A model generated the notes under the pieces. That model was not told the origin of the DNA. It worked only from the letters and a program-made list of their open reading frames with translations, and searched no databases. From contig CAMCZG010000003.1 of the NCBI GenBank assembly GCA_945886445.1, positions 1 through 64,000 of the forward strand: DNA of 64,000 bases. Direction: 5' to 3'. Made by a program: the position numbers and the translations under genes. Below, in pieces: positions 25,032 through 33,303 of this stretch (the first letter of the stretch is position 1; each line of letters begins with the position of its first letter). This stretch comes from Bifidobacterium breve (GTDB lineage: Bacteria > Actinomycetota > Acidimicrobiia > Acidimicrobiales > Ilumatobacteraceae).

Positions 25032-25445
25032 TTATTCAGTTACTTGACGATCAAGCACCGCATACACGCGCTTGGCGAAAAACCAGCGGCCATCTTTGCG
25101 GACGTAGTCGTCTTCGTACTTGCCGGTGATGGTTTGTTTACCGCCTGCCTTCATGTGCAAGAACTCTTGTTGGTACCAAGTGCCATGGGCGGTATCGCCA
25201 GTGACGACGATGGGGCCAGCTGATGCGAAAAAACCAACAAAGGAGAATCCGGACATTGCTTGTTGCCACATGGGGTAGAACTTTGCTTTTCCAGCAACTT
25301 CGCCTACTCCGGGGAGTGACCAAATGCCATCGTCGGTCCAGTTGCTGGCCCACGCATCGCCATCGAGACGCATCACTGCATCGTTGTACGACTCAACTAA
25401 TTCACGAATGGCGAGACGATCTTCTACTGGTCCACTGCTGATCAT
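25032..25445 (-). CDS. SnoaL-like / NTF2-fold protein
   Basis: This 137-aa protein begins with the typical helix EDRLAIRELVESYNDAVMRLD, then WASNWTDDGIWSLPG and a beta sheet ending GRWFFAKRVYAVL, all matching the SnoaL_4 subgroup often linked to steroid, polyketide or aromatic metabolism. It may be an isomerase, hydratase or simple binding protein. It has its own leaderless promoter and is divergent from the pentapeptide lipoprotein gene. Confidence 0.82.
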   Translation of the reverse strand: MISSGPVEDRLAIRELVESYNDAVMRLDGDAWASNWTDDGIWSLPGVGEVAGKAKFYPMWQQAMSGFSFVGFFASAGPIVVTGDTAHGTWYQQEFLHMKAGGKQTITGKYEDDYVRKDGRWFFAKRVYAVLDRQVTE

Positions 25446-25457
25446 TCCAAAACTTTA
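25446..25457 (-). promoter_or_regulatory. Leaderless -10 box for the SnoaL-like gene
   Basis: TAAAGT (25457-25452), 6 nt, ATG 25445. Confidence 0.55.
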
Positions 25458-25525
25458 CAAGAAATGGGCGAGCAACTTGCCATCGGAAGTTTTGTCAAAA
25501 CGTGGGTACTACCACGCAATCTGCT

Positions 25526-25538
25526 TAAAATAGTGAGC
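25526..25538 (+). promoter_or_regulatory. Leaderless -10 box for the pentapeptide lipoprotein gene
   Basis: TAAAAT (25526-25531), 7 nt, ATG 25539. This supports ATG 25539 over earlier in-frame starts. Confidence 0.55.
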
Positions 25539-26078
25539 ATGAGATTGAAACACGCACTCCTTTCCGTCGCTATTGCTTCTGTCGCCTTTCCAATTACTGC
25601 TTGTGCCGATTTGCCAGAAAAGGCTCCACCTACCAGTGGTCCTCAACCCGTGACCGTAAAAGGTGCAAGTCGAATGATTAAAGGAAAAATGGCGGGACCG
25701 GGAGCCGATTTCTCCAATGTGGACTTGACGCGTGAGAATTTGTCAGACCTTGATTTAACGGGCGCAAATTTTTCTGGAGCCACTTTTTTTAGAGCGTTCC
25801 TTACGCGTTCCATTTTGACCGGGGCCAATTTGTCGGGCGCCGACATCAGCACGTCGAACGTTTACCGTACTAATTTCACTGATGCTGATCTGACAAACGC
25901 GAGCCTAAACAATGTCAATGCAGAAGAGGCAATTTTTACTGGTGCCCGGTTATCTGGAGCAACATTTCTATTTGCTTATATGTTCCAAGCGAAATTTGAT
26001 GCAGGAGCACTAGACGGTGCTGACACCAACGGAGCCACTATGCCAGACGGCACTATTTCGGAAAATCTTAAAAAGTAA
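25539..26078 (+). CDS. Pentapeptide-repeat lipoprotein
   Basis: The 179 aa start with a lipoprotein signal peptide (MRLKHALLSV...) and a lipobox ITAC near residue 22, followed by a Pro-rich spacer and pentapeptide repeats from about 55 (ENLSDLDLTGANFSGATF onward) to near the end. It should be an extracellular, membrane-anchored beta-helix. It is unrelated in location signal to the cytoplasmic pentapeptide protein at 21322. This stretch is more AT-rich than its surroundings. Confidence 0.82.
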   Translation: MRLKHALLSVAIASVAFPITACADLPEKAPPTSGPQPVTVKGASRMIKGKMAGPGADFSNVDLTRENLSDLDLTGANFSGATFFRAFLTRSILTGANLSGADISTSNVYRTNFTDADLTNASLNNVNAEEAIFTGARLSGATFLFAYMFQAKFDAGALDGADTNGATMPDGTISENLKK

Positions 26079-26083
26079 GAATT

Positions 26084-26965
26084 TTAATTTAGACATTTTT
26101 GGCAAGAAACAAGATCATTCTGTGAAATGCATTCGCTACATGCGAGAGTGAGCACTCTGCAATTGGTGTTTGTGCAGTTGTAGTACTTGCTCGAAGGAGC
26201 TGCACACTTTTCACACTTGCCGATGATCTTGGAATTTTCACTGAATTCCATATTCATGCGCTTATCGAAAATATAAAGCGACCCTTCCCATAAGCCGTCA
26301 TCTTTAAATGTTTCTCCGTAACGCACGATTCCGCCAGCAATTTGGTAGACCTCTTTGAATCCACGATTTTTCATGACCATCGACAACACCTCGCATCGAA
26401 TTCCTCCGGTGCAGTAAGTGATGATTGGTTTGTCCTTCAGGTAGTCGTATTTTCCTGTTTCAAGTTCGGCTACAAAACTGGGTGTTGTTTTTACATCGGG
26501 TATGACAGCATTTTTAAATTTACCGATGGCGGCTTCGTAAGAATTTCTGCCATCGAAGAAAATCACTTCCTCACCGCGTTCTTTAACTAGATCGTGTACT
26601 TCGGTCGGCGATAGATGTTTACCGCCACCAATGATCCCGTTCTCGTTCACCTTGATTTCGTCCGAAACACCGAAAGTTACTATTTCATCGCGAACGCGAA
26701 TGGCGAGGCGAGGAAAGTCTTCTTCGTTTCCATTAGACCATTTGAAATCAATCTTTTTGAAAAGTTGAAATTCTCGTGTTGTTCTGACGTATTTCTTCAC
26801 CGCAGATAAAGGCCCACCAACGGTTCCGTTGATTCCGTGGTGAGAGATGATGATGCGGCCTTTTAGCCCAAGACTTTCGCATAACGAACGTTGCCATAGT
26901 CGTACTGCCTCTGGGTCGAGCAGAGGTGTGAATTTGTAGAATAAAAGGACTTTAAAATCTTCGAT
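26084..26965 (-). CDS. trhO: tRNA uridine(34) hydroxylase, rhodanese-like (TrhO/YceA), with non-canonical start
   Basis: TrhO forms 5-hydroxyuridine at the tRNA wobble base. The rhodanese domain has VIFFDGRN and the active-site loop CTGGIRCE; a C-terminal Cys-rich zinc-like tail follows (CEKC ... CSEC ... CQKC). The first canonical start, GTG 26800, would begin inside the N-terminal domain. Upstream the same frame encodes conserved TrhO sequence ([26 protein letters not shown]) back to 26974, where a TAA closes it, without any ATG/GTG/TTG. ATC 26965 gives 293 aa, a normal length, and lies 6 nt after TAAATT. ATT 26974 is the alternative. Confidence 0.85.
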   Translation of the reverse strand: MEDFKVLLFYKFTPLLDPEAVRLWQRSLCESLGLKGRIIISHHGINGTVGGPLSAVKKYVRTTREFQLFKKIDFKWSNGNEEDFPRLAIRVRDEIVTFGVSDEIKVNENGIIGGGKHLSPTEVHDLVKERGEEVIFFDGRNSYEAAIGKFKNAVIPDVKTTPSFVAELETGKYDYLKDKPIITYCTGGIRCEVLSMVMKNRGFKEVYQIAGGIVRYGETFKDDGLWEGSLYIFDKRMNMEFSENSKIIGKCEKCAAPSSKYYNCTNTNCRVLTLACSECISQNDLVSCQKCLN

Positions 26966-26977
26966 GACTAAAATTTA
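26966..26977 (-). promoter_or_regulatory. Leaderless -10 box before the ATC codon of trhO
   Basis: TAAATT (26977-26972), 6 nt, ATC 26965: the same geometry as the ATG/GTG leaderless starts of the window. Confidence 0.45.
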
Positions 26978-27059
26978 CCGCCAAATGGATTCGACTTGTG
27001 CCAGTGTTATGGTGTGGTTGAGTATTTTTAAAAAGCGCTAGCGGATTTGGAGATCTGAT

Positions 27060-27554
27060 ATGAAACTGTCGAGAACATGCATCGTGTTGGCAGGTATCAG
27101 CCTTATGGGAGCCGTGGGGTGTGGCGGGGGTTCGGAGAATGGTGCGTCATCGGGGGGTACTACGGAAGTCTCGGCTAAGCAGGATTTCTGCACAGTAGCC
27201 AAAGGTCAAACGAAGGCTGACTTGACTCTCAAGCAGGGCGATGCTGATTCCGTCAAGCTTTATTATGCGAACCAGGTAGGCATGTCGTCGTCTTTAGTGT
27301 TTGCTGCACCAGCCGATATTTTGGAAACTGCGAAAAATTTACAGAATGGCACAGTGGAATTATATAAAATTTTAGAATCGTTTAAATTTAGCTTTACTAA
27401 AATGTCGGCTTCGGAAAGCGCACTCGCAAAGATTAAAGTTATATCTGACAAGTATCATCTTGAAGATTCGGATACAAAGATGAACAAGTATCTTCTCGAC
27501 AAATGTGGCATTACGGCTCAACAACAAAGCGTGCCATCAACCGTTGCTCAGTAA
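27060..27554 (+). CDS. Small lipoprotein of unknown function
   Basis: The 164 aa open with a lipoprotein signal peptide and lipobox MGAVGC (Cys near residue 21), followed by a Gly/Ser spacer. The mature part (about 45-150) is a predicted helical domain with two further Cys (DFCTVAKG, LDKCGIT) that could pair. No family was recognised. GGAG 7-10 nt before the ATG supports the start. Confidence 0.72.
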   Translation: MKLSRTCIVLAGISLMGAVGCGGGSENGASSGGTTEVSAKQDFCTVAKGQTKADLTLKQGDADSVKLYYANQVGMSSSLVFAAPADILETAKNLQNGTVELYKILESFKFSFTKMSASESALAKIKVISDKYHLEDSDTKMNKYLLDKCGITAQQQSVPSTVAQ

Positions 27555-27626
27555 TTATTCCCTGCCTACGTGGGCTCTTTGGCGTGCCACTAGTGTTTCC
27601 CCATTGTTCAAACAAAGGAGAACGCA

Positions 27627-28412
27627 ATGGGTCAGCTCGATGGGAAAGTCGCAATTGTTACTGGCGCGGGTCGTGGCATTGGTAAGGGTGTAGCGAAAGT
27701 TTTTGCCCGCGAAGGCGCAAAAGTTGTAGTCGCAAGTCGAACTCCAGCAACTGTCGCCAGCGTTGTTGCCGAAATTGAAGCTGAAGGTTTCATCGCTTTT
27801 GGTGTTGTTGTAGACGTGAGCAATAAAGAACAAATTTTTAACATGGTGGCTGAAACAGTGAAGAAGTTTGGCACTGTCGATATTTTGGTGAACAACGCTC
27901 AAGGTTTTGGTACTGCAGAAAAGCCACGCGCTTCTACTATCCCGACGCCAATGGAAGACACCGATGATGCTGAGTGGGAGTACACATTCCGCACCGGCGC
28001 AACAGCAACCCTGTGGTGTATGCAAGCAGTTTTCCCGCACATGAAAAAGGCTGGTTATGGCCGCATCGTGAACTTTTCTTCGGGCTCCGGAATGGAAGGT
28101 TTTCCTGGTAACACTCCGTACAACGCAACGAAGGAAGCAATTCGCGCTCTCACGCGTACCGCTGCGCGCGAGTGGGGCAAACTCGGAATCACAGTGAACA
28201 CAGTGAACCCATCACTGAAAACTGATGCGTGGAATAACTGGGAAGCAAATAATCAGGAGTTTGTTCAAGGTTTGAAAGACAAAATGCCACTTGGTTTTGT
28301 GGGTGAACCAGAAGAGCATGGTGCGCCATGGGTGGTGTGGCTTGCTAGCAAAGGTGGCGAATATGTGACCGGCATGACCATCTTCCTCAACGGTGGACGG
28401 TTCATGAACTAG
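27627..28412 (+). CDS. Short-chain dehydrogenase/reductase (SDR)
   Basis: A 261-aa classical SDR: cofactor motif VTGAGRGIGKG (residues 11-21), NNAQG near 92, catalytic Ser in NFSSGSG near 152 and YNATK (YxxxK) near 165, and a C-terminal TGMTIFLNGGRFM. Arg in ASRTPATV after strand 2 suggests NADP(H). The AAAGGAG ribosome site precedes ATG 27627. The substrate is unknown; it lies alone between two secreted-protein genes. Confidence 0.9.
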   Translation: MGQLDGKVAIVTGAGRGIGKGVAKVFAREGAKVVVASRTPATVASVVAEIEAEGFIAFGVVVDVSNKEQIFNMVAETVKKFGTVDILVNNAQGFGTAEKPRASTIPTPMEDTDDAEWEYTFRTGATATLWCMQAVFPHMKKAGYGRIVNFSSGSGMEGFPGNTPYNATKEAIRALTRTAAREWGKLGITVNTVNPSLKTDAWNNWEANNQEFVQGLKDKMPLGFVGEPEEHGAPWVVWLASKGGEYVTGMTIFLNGGRFMN

Positions 28413-28418
28413 TTGCCA

Positions 28419-29873
28419 CTACGTGGTGGTCGGCGCAACCGTCGTTGTCGTCGTTGTTGGCGAAGCAGTTGTTGTGGTTGTTGAAGTAGACGTGGTCGTG
28501 GTCGTTGAAGTAGACGTGGTCGTGGTCGTGGTCGTGGTCGTTGGCGCAACTGTCGTAGTGGTTGTTGTCGTCGTAGTTGTGGTGGGTGTGGGGCTCAGAA
28601 ATGGGCCACCCCAGCCCCAGCGAATGTCTGTGGGTGCGGCAAGTGGCAGGCCTGCGAGGCTCGGTTGCAGGTCAAGGTATTTGCGTAGTTGCGCCCATGC
28701 GTTCCATGCAGAAATGCCTGTAGTGGGGCAGCCACCTTTCACTTGCTTGCATGCCGCGGTTTGCACCGACATTCCACCGAGCTGAAATGGGATGCCGAGT
28801 TCCTTAGCGCGAGCTGCGATGACAGACCATTGTTTCGATTGTGCGCCGCCGTTTGTGTGTACCTGAGGAAGCGCAACAATATTTGGCCCGGCCTGTGCTG
28901 AGACCCAAATGACATCGTCAATGGTCCAGCCGTTGTTGCACAATATGCCCCCAACACTTTGCGGGCAACCATCTGCTGAGCCAAAGTTCCAGAGGCGTTG
29001 AGCAGAGGTTGCAACAAATCCGTCAACCCAAGCGCGTGCTTGGCCAGAAGGACCCCAGCCGGGCTCTAAGTCATTCGCACCAGAAATAATGATGCGGTTG
29101 TTCGATACTGCTCGTGCGGCGTCGACGAGCTGGGCCCAAGCAACCCCTCCAAAGTATCCGTTGAACGTGGTTGCGCCACCGGAGTTACTGGTGCCAATTG
29201 CGAGTTCCCACGGGCCTCGTGCACATCGGGCAAGACCATTGGCCCACGCTTGAACCACTGCGATGATGTCAGCATTCGAAATGGTGATGCCGAAGCCGCT
29301 ACCACCCGTTGCAACTTGTTTACCAAAGAAGAGACCGATCACGCCTTGCTTTACTTTCGTGGCCTGCTCGCAAGCTGCTGTTTCCGCAGTGGGCAGAGTT
29401 ACTTCTGTCGGGTACACATCTCGACCGCGCACATAGCTGGAAATGGGCGCGTTCCACAGATCGCTAGTTTTCTCAGGTGGGGTGGTGGGGTACCAAACGG
29501 GGAGAGCTCTCGCTGGTGTCACAGGCAGTGCGCCCGAGGCATCGGCTGACACCGCACGGATGCGAAATGCACGGCTTTTGATGAGGCGAGGAGCCTTGCC
29601 GCGTGAACCAATGCTGAGTTGAAGGCGACACACTTTTGGACCGATAACAGTGAGGATGGTTTTGTTGCGGACGCAGCTACCAGTTGCTCTCCATGTTCGT
29701 ATACCCGAGACATTGGTGGTGATGAGTGAGGCAAGTGGCTGTTGGGAGTTTGCGGCAAGGGTTGTTGCGTTCCATTTGAACGTGATGGCAGCACTCGCAC
29801 TGACTTGGCGAAGTGGAGCAATAACCGTGGCAGTCAGAACGCTGCAAAGAAAAAGACCGACAAGTTTTTTCAC
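28419..29873 (-). CDS. Secreted protein with C-terminal Thr-rich tail
   Basis: This 484-aa protein starts with a signal peptide (1-28, ending SASA), then a small beta domain (about 30-110) with Cys pair positions, and a larger domain (about 125-410) rich in Trp, Gly and Asn, with segments such as SGANDLEPGWG and QLGGMSVQ that recall extracellular (beta/alpha)8 glycoside-hydrolase-like proteins. No family is certain. The last ~65 residues are almost only Thr with Ser, Pro, Ala and Val, and end at the stop with no domain after them. Confidence 0.7.
   Translation of the reverse strand: MKKLVGLFLCSVLTATVIAPLRQVSASAAITFKWNATTLAANSQQPLASLITTNVSGIRTWRATGSCVRNKTILTVIGPKVCRLQLSIGSRGKAPRLIKSRAFRIRAVSADASGALPVTPARALPVWYPTTPPEKTSDLWNAPISSYVRGRDVYPTEVTLPTAETAACEQATKVKQGVIGLFFGKQVATGGSGFGITISNADIIAVVQAWANGLARCARGPWELAIGTSNSGGATTFNGYFGGVAWAQLVDAARAVSNNRIIISGANDLEPGWGPSGQARAWVDGFVATSAQRLWNFGSADGCPQSVGGILCNNGWTIDDVIWVSAQAGPNIVALPQVHTNGGAQSKQWSVIAARAKELGIPFQLGGMSVQTAACKQVKGGCPTTGISAWNAWAQLRKYLDLQPSLAGLPLAAPTDIRWGWGGPFLSPTPTTTTTTTTTTTVAPTTTTTTTTTSTSTTTTTSTSTTTTTASPTTTTTTVAPTTT
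28480..28527. repeat. Two exact 24-bp tandem repeats
   Basis: 28480-28503 and 28504-28527 are identical 24-mers within the Thr-rich tail of the secreted-protein gene, a site likely to vary in copy number by slippage. Confidence 0.85.
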
Positions 29874-30009
29874 ACGAACCCTTTCGCTTCAGGTGGGAGC
29901 TATATGGCGAGTTGCTTGAGTATCTCTGCGAATTGAGTATTTTGGTATAAATATCTATCTATTTTATGGAAAATTCACAGAGAAAACGTCCTTAAGGACT
30001 GGTATCGCA

Positions 30010-30021
30010 TAACGTAGGGAC
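30010..30021 (+). promoter_or_regulatory. Leaderless -10 box for the acyl-ACP desaturase gene
   Basis: TAACGT (30010-30015), 6 nt, ATG 30022. The AGGGA next to the ATG is too close to act as a ribosome site. Confidence 0.55.
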
Positions 30022-30945
30022 ATGAACGATGTTGCGCTTCTCAATGAACTTGAGCCCGAGGCAGAACGCCTCTTGAACAGGCATTTAGATTCCGATGAGC
30101 CGTGGTATCCACACGACATCGTTCCGTGGGATCGTGCTGCACGTTTGGCAAAAGAAGGCTTTAGTTACGCCGCAGATTCGATTCCAGAAGGAGTTCGTTC
30201 TGCATTGTTGGTGAACTTGCTCACGGAAGACAACCTTCCGTGGTACACGCGCACTATTTCGCGTATGTTTGGTGGCGACACCGCGTGGGGTGCTTGGGCA
30301 CAACGCTGGACCGCCGAAGAGGGTCGTCACGCAATTGCGATGCGTGACTACATCACGGTGAGCGGGTTGCTTAACCCTTGTGAATTAGAAGATGGCCGCA
30401 TGATTCAGGTCAGTAGTGCAATGGTTCCCGAGCCAGAGTCGGCGGCCGACGGCATGTGCTACGTGGCAGTGCAAGAACTTGCTACACGTATTTCACATCG
30501 CAACACTGGCACCATGTTGAACGACAAAGCAGGCTACGACGTCATGATGCGTCTCTCTGCAGATGAAAATCGTCACCATTTGTTCTATAGAGATTTGGTC
30601 ACCAAGTTGTTTGAGACGCATCCGTCTATGGCAATGGAAGCCTTAACACGGCAAGTGAAGAACTTCTCGATGCCGGGTTTGGGTATTCCGGGTTTTGTGG
30701 GTCATGCCCGCGCCATTGCTAAAGCAGGCATATACGACTTGAATATTCATCACGAGAAAATCATTGTGCCGCTACTGACGCGTCAGTGGGCAATTGAAAA
30801 AGTTGAAGGTCTCACAGCCGCTGCTGAGCAGGCGCGTATTTCTCTTGTCACGCACGTCGATCGTGTAGGCAAGGCTGCAAAGCGCATGGCAGAACGCTCT
30901 GCAGAACGCGCCTCATTGCAAAATGAAGAAAAAACGAGCGACTAG
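30022..30945 (+). CDS. Acyl-ACP desaturase, FA_desaturase_2 family (DesA-like)
   Basis: A 307-aa soluble ferritin-like di-iron desaturase. The iron-binding motifs are EEGRHAIAM (ExxRH) near residue 102 and DENRHHLFY near 189, with further Glu ligands in NLLTEDNLPW near 68 and VQELATRI near 155. It introduces a double bond into acyl-ACP chains, as actinobacterial DesA1/DesA2 do. It ends one base before the convergent SDR stop. Confidence 0.92.
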   Translation: MNDVALLNELEPEAERLLNRHLDSDEPWYPHDIVPWDRAARLAKEGFSYAADSIPEGVRSALLVNLLTEDNLPWYTRTISRMFGGDTAWGAWAQRWTAEEGRHAIAMRDYITVSGLLNPCELEDGRMIQVSSAMVPEPESAADGMCYVAVQELATRISHRNTGTMLNDKAGYDVMMRLSADENRHHLFYRDLVTKLFETHPSMAMEALTRQVKNFSMPGLGIPGFVGHARAIAKAGIYDLNIHHEKIIVPLLTRQWAIEKVEGLTAAAEQARISLVTHVDRVGKAAKRMAERSAERASLQNEEKTSD

Positions 30946-31710
30946 TTAGGCCTCGGCAACCTGTGCCGTGAGAAGTTCAATAATTCCCTCTGGAACAAAG
31001 TTGTTCTCGGTGGTGGTACTTGCCTCAACCAGTTCCACCATGCGGTTGACCACTTCAATGGGGTCCATCTGATTCGTGGTCACCATTTGTCGCATCGTTT
31101 GGTGCAGCTCGGTTGCTGGTGCGTTCACAGATGCCTCGTTAAACCATTCCCACATTGAGTCGGCCATGCGGTCGTTGAAGCCGGTGTTGTACGGGCCTGG
31201 GTTGAGAAGCGTGACGTCGATACCTTGAACAGCCATTTCGGCGCGCAGTGACTTGCCGAAGGCTTCCAGTGCGTGCTTGGTCATGGAGTACGGGCCAAAT
31301 GCGGGGCCAGCGAGAACTCCGGCAATTGAAGACACGATGATGACCCGACCTTTTCCGCGTTTCACCATTTGCGGTAGTACTGCTTGTGTGATGGCAATGG
31401 TGCCGAAAACGTTGACCTCGAAGAGAAAACGAACACGATCCATGGGGACGTCGGCCATGGGGCCTGTTTGACCCGCTCCCGCATTGTTGAGCAACACGTC
31501 AATATTCCAACTGTCGACTTTTTTGATATCGGAAGCGTTGGTGATATCGAGCTTTTCCACCTGCAATTGTGGGGCTTCGGCACGAAGCGCAGCGGCTTGA
31601 GCCTCTGTCTCGGTAGTCGCAATGACATGGTGGCCGCGAGCACTCAGTGCTAGAGCGGCTCCTTTTCCAAAACCCGAACCTGCACCCGTGATGACAATAG
31701 TTAAAGACAT
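30946..31710 (-). CDS. Short-chain dehydrogenase/reductase (SDR)
   Basis: With ATG 31710 (preceded by GAGGGGG) the protein is 254 aa and begins MSLTIVITGAGSGFGKG, a proper SDR cofactor motif; the open frame extends about 95 codons upstream but overlaps the divergent gene and is not coding-like. NNAGAG near residue 80, the Ser in VSSIAG near 133 and YSMTK (YxxxK) complete the active site. Relatives reduce or oxidise small carbonyl or alcohol substrates; none is identified. Confidence 0.9.
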   Translation of the reverse strand: MSLTIVITGAGSGFGKGAALALSARGHHVIATTETEAQAAALRAEAPQLQVEKLDITNASDIKKVDSWNIDVLLNNAGAGQTGPMADVPMDRVRFLFEVNVFGTIAITQAVLPQMVKRGKGRVIIVSSIAGVLAGPAFGPYSMTKHALEAFGKSLRAEMAVQGIDVTLLNPGPYNTGFNDRMADSMWEWFNEASVNAPATELHQTMRQMVTTNQMDPIEVVNRMVELVEASTTTENNFVPEGIIELLTAQVAEA

Positions 31711-31797
31711 AAAACCCCCTCGGGCGAAAGTGTAATGGGAATTTGTTATGGGCGAGAACAACAGACCATAATCTATGGAGTTAACAAAGGGGAAAAC

Positions 31798-32808
31798 ATG
31801 TCTCAGCCAATGAATCGTAAAGTGGTGCTGAAGTCGCATCCACAGGGTGCTCTCAAAGAATCTGACTTTGAGATTGTGAACGAACAGATTGGCGACGTTG
31901 CCGCAGGTTCGGTCCTTGTTCGCGTTGACGTGCTCTCGATAGATGCATTTATTCGCACCACGCTTGACGGTGGCGGTTTCCACACATCTGCTCAACTTGG
32001 TGGAGTCGTTCCTGCGTTAGGTGTGGGCACAGTGGTGGAAAGCGCCGACCCTGGTTTTTCTGTAGGCGACACGGTGAGTGGTCCATTCTGCTCGCAGAGC
32101 TACGCGTTAATGCCTTCTTTCATGTTGCGCAAGCTCGATACCTCAATTGCGCCCCCTACTGCTTTTCTTGGCGCGCTAGGAATGGCAACTGGTCTTACCT
32201 CATATACGGGAATTGTTTATGTAGGTAAAGCAAAGCCTGGAGACACCGTTGTTGTGTCGGGTGCCGCGGGCGCTGTGGGTTCTATCGCGGGCCAAGTGGC
32301 TCGTTTGTCGGGAGCCAGCACAGTTATCGGTATCGCTGGAGGTAAGCACAAGGTTGATTTCCTTGTTAATGAACTGGGGTATACAGCAGCAATTGACTAC
32401 CGCAATGAAAATGTAGAACAACGTCTAGCAGAACTAGCACCCAATGGCGTCGACCTCTTTTTCGACAATGTAGGTGGCGTTGTGCTTGACGCAGTGCTCA
32501 TGAATATTGCAGAGGAAGCCCGCGTAGTACTCTGTGGCGCTGTATCTCAATATGAAAATATGGCCGATGTACGTGGTCCGAAGAACTACCTCAAAATCCC
32601 AGAGCGCAATGCCAGCATGCTCGGGTTCACGATCTTCCACTATGCCCATAAGCATGCAGAAGCTGAAGTACAGATGGGTAAGTGGCTCAAGAGCGGCGAG
32701 TTGAAAGTGCGCGAACAAATTGAAGAGGGAATAGATAATTTCCCAGCAACTGTGCGCATGCTCCTCGACGGTGGGCACTACGGCAAGCTGATGTTGCGAG
32801 TGCATTAA
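31798..32808 (+). CDS. Zinc-free medium-chain reductase (prostaglandin-reductase / NADP-dependent oxidoreductase type)
   Basis: At 336 aa, ATG 31798 follows AAGGGG by 6 nt. The N-terminus NRKVVLKSHPQGALKESDF is typical of leukotriene-B4 dehydrogenase-like NADP-dependent oxidoreductases. The cofactor motif VSGAAGAVGSIAGQ is near residue 150, with VDLFFDNVGG near 219 and the C-terminal GKLMLRV. It lacks the zinc-ligand Cys residues. It likely reduces alpha,beta-unsaturated carbonyls with NADPH. It is divergent from the SDR gene. Confidence 0.88.
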   Translation: MSQPMNRKVVLKSHPQGALKESDFEIVNEQIGDVAAGSVLVRVDVLSIDAFIRTTLDGGGFHTSAQLGGVVPALGVGTVVESADPGFSVGDTVSGPFCSQSYALMPSFMLRKLDTSIAPPTAFLGALGMATGLTSYTGIVYVGKAKPGDTVVVSGAAGAVGSIAGQVARLSGASTVIGIAGGKHKVDFLVNELGYTAAIDYRNENVEQRLAELAPNGVDLFFDNVGGVVLDAVLMNIAEEARVVLCGAVSQYENMADVRGPKNYLKIPERNASMLGFTIFHYAHKHAEAEVQMGKWLKSGELKVREQIEEGIDNFPATVRMLLDGGHYGKLMLRVH

Positions 32809-32850
32809 TACCCCATTTTCGACAATGAGAGATTCAGGCAAACTTAGGCG

Positions 32851-32862
32851 TACGTTACAGGT
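32851..32862 (+). promoter_or_regulatory. Leaderless -10 box for the gene at 32863
   Basis: TACGTT (32851-32856), 6 nt, ATG 32863. Confidence 0.55.
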
Positions 32863-33303
32863 ATGCATGAAACTCCACTTACTGATGTAACGGGGAAATG
32901 GGTCATCGCGGCAATCACACGTGATTACTGCGATGTCTGGCACGTATCTGACGGTCACGATCGCGAGGTGATGCATTTGCGCCGACCTGATGAAGGCGTT
33001 GAACACCATCATGTTCGTCAAGCACAAGAACATCATGGGCATCGCAGCGACCAAGGAAGCACTGAGTATTACAAATATCTGGCGGCTGTTTTATCGGGCG
33101 CAACAGATGTCATGTTGGTGGGTCATGGGTCTGGCAAGTCGAGCATCGTTGAAGAATTCGCTGAGTACTTCAGTAAGCATCGTCCGCAGGACTTCAAACT
33201 GGTTACTGAAATACGTCATGTGAATCTTCCTGCATTCTCAGGGGGTGAACTCATTCAGATGGCTCATGAGTGGAAAAAAGTGCAAATGGAATTTGGTTCT
33301 TAG
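32863..33303 (+). CDS. Hypothetical protein resembling the C-terminal domain of bacterial eRF1-like proteins
   Basis: Its 146 aa begin with a strand-rich half (GKWVIAAITRDYCDVWHVSD) and a His-rich segment (EHHHVRQAQEHHGHRS). The second half has VMLVGHGSGKSSIVEEF near residue 83 and a terminal VNLPAFSGGELIQMA. The VMLVGHG...K plus late G(G/Q)(E/L)L pattern recalls eRF1 domain 3-like or host-attachment-type proteins. The GSGKSS string looks like a P-loop, but the context does not support an NTPase. Function unknown. Confidence 0.65.
   Translation: MHETPLTDVTGKWVIAAITRDYCDVWHVSDGHDREVMHLRRPDEGVEHHHVRQAQEHHGHRSDQGSTEYYKYLAAVLSGATDVMLVGHGSGKSSIVEEFAEYFSKHRPQDFKLVTEIRHVNLPAFSGGELIQMAHEWKKVQMEFGS

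Noticed and set aside
28480-28527. Direct repeats that could suggest a CRISPR
   Set aside because: Two contiguous 24-mers without spacers inside a coding region; no cas genes.
28423-28785. Plus-strand Val-rich ORF of 120 codons
   Set aside because: Antisense shadow of the Thr-rich tail of the secreted protein.
31711-31995. N-terminal extension of the SDR frame to 31995
   Set aside because: It overlaps the promoter and start of the divergent reductase, and ATG 31710 has a strong GAGGGGG site followed directly by the SDR cofactor motif.
33100-33160. GSGKSS in the gene at 32863 as a P-loop NTPase motif
   Set aside because: No Walker B or NTPase core is present in this 146-aa protein; the surrounding pattern fits an eRF1-domain-like fold better.
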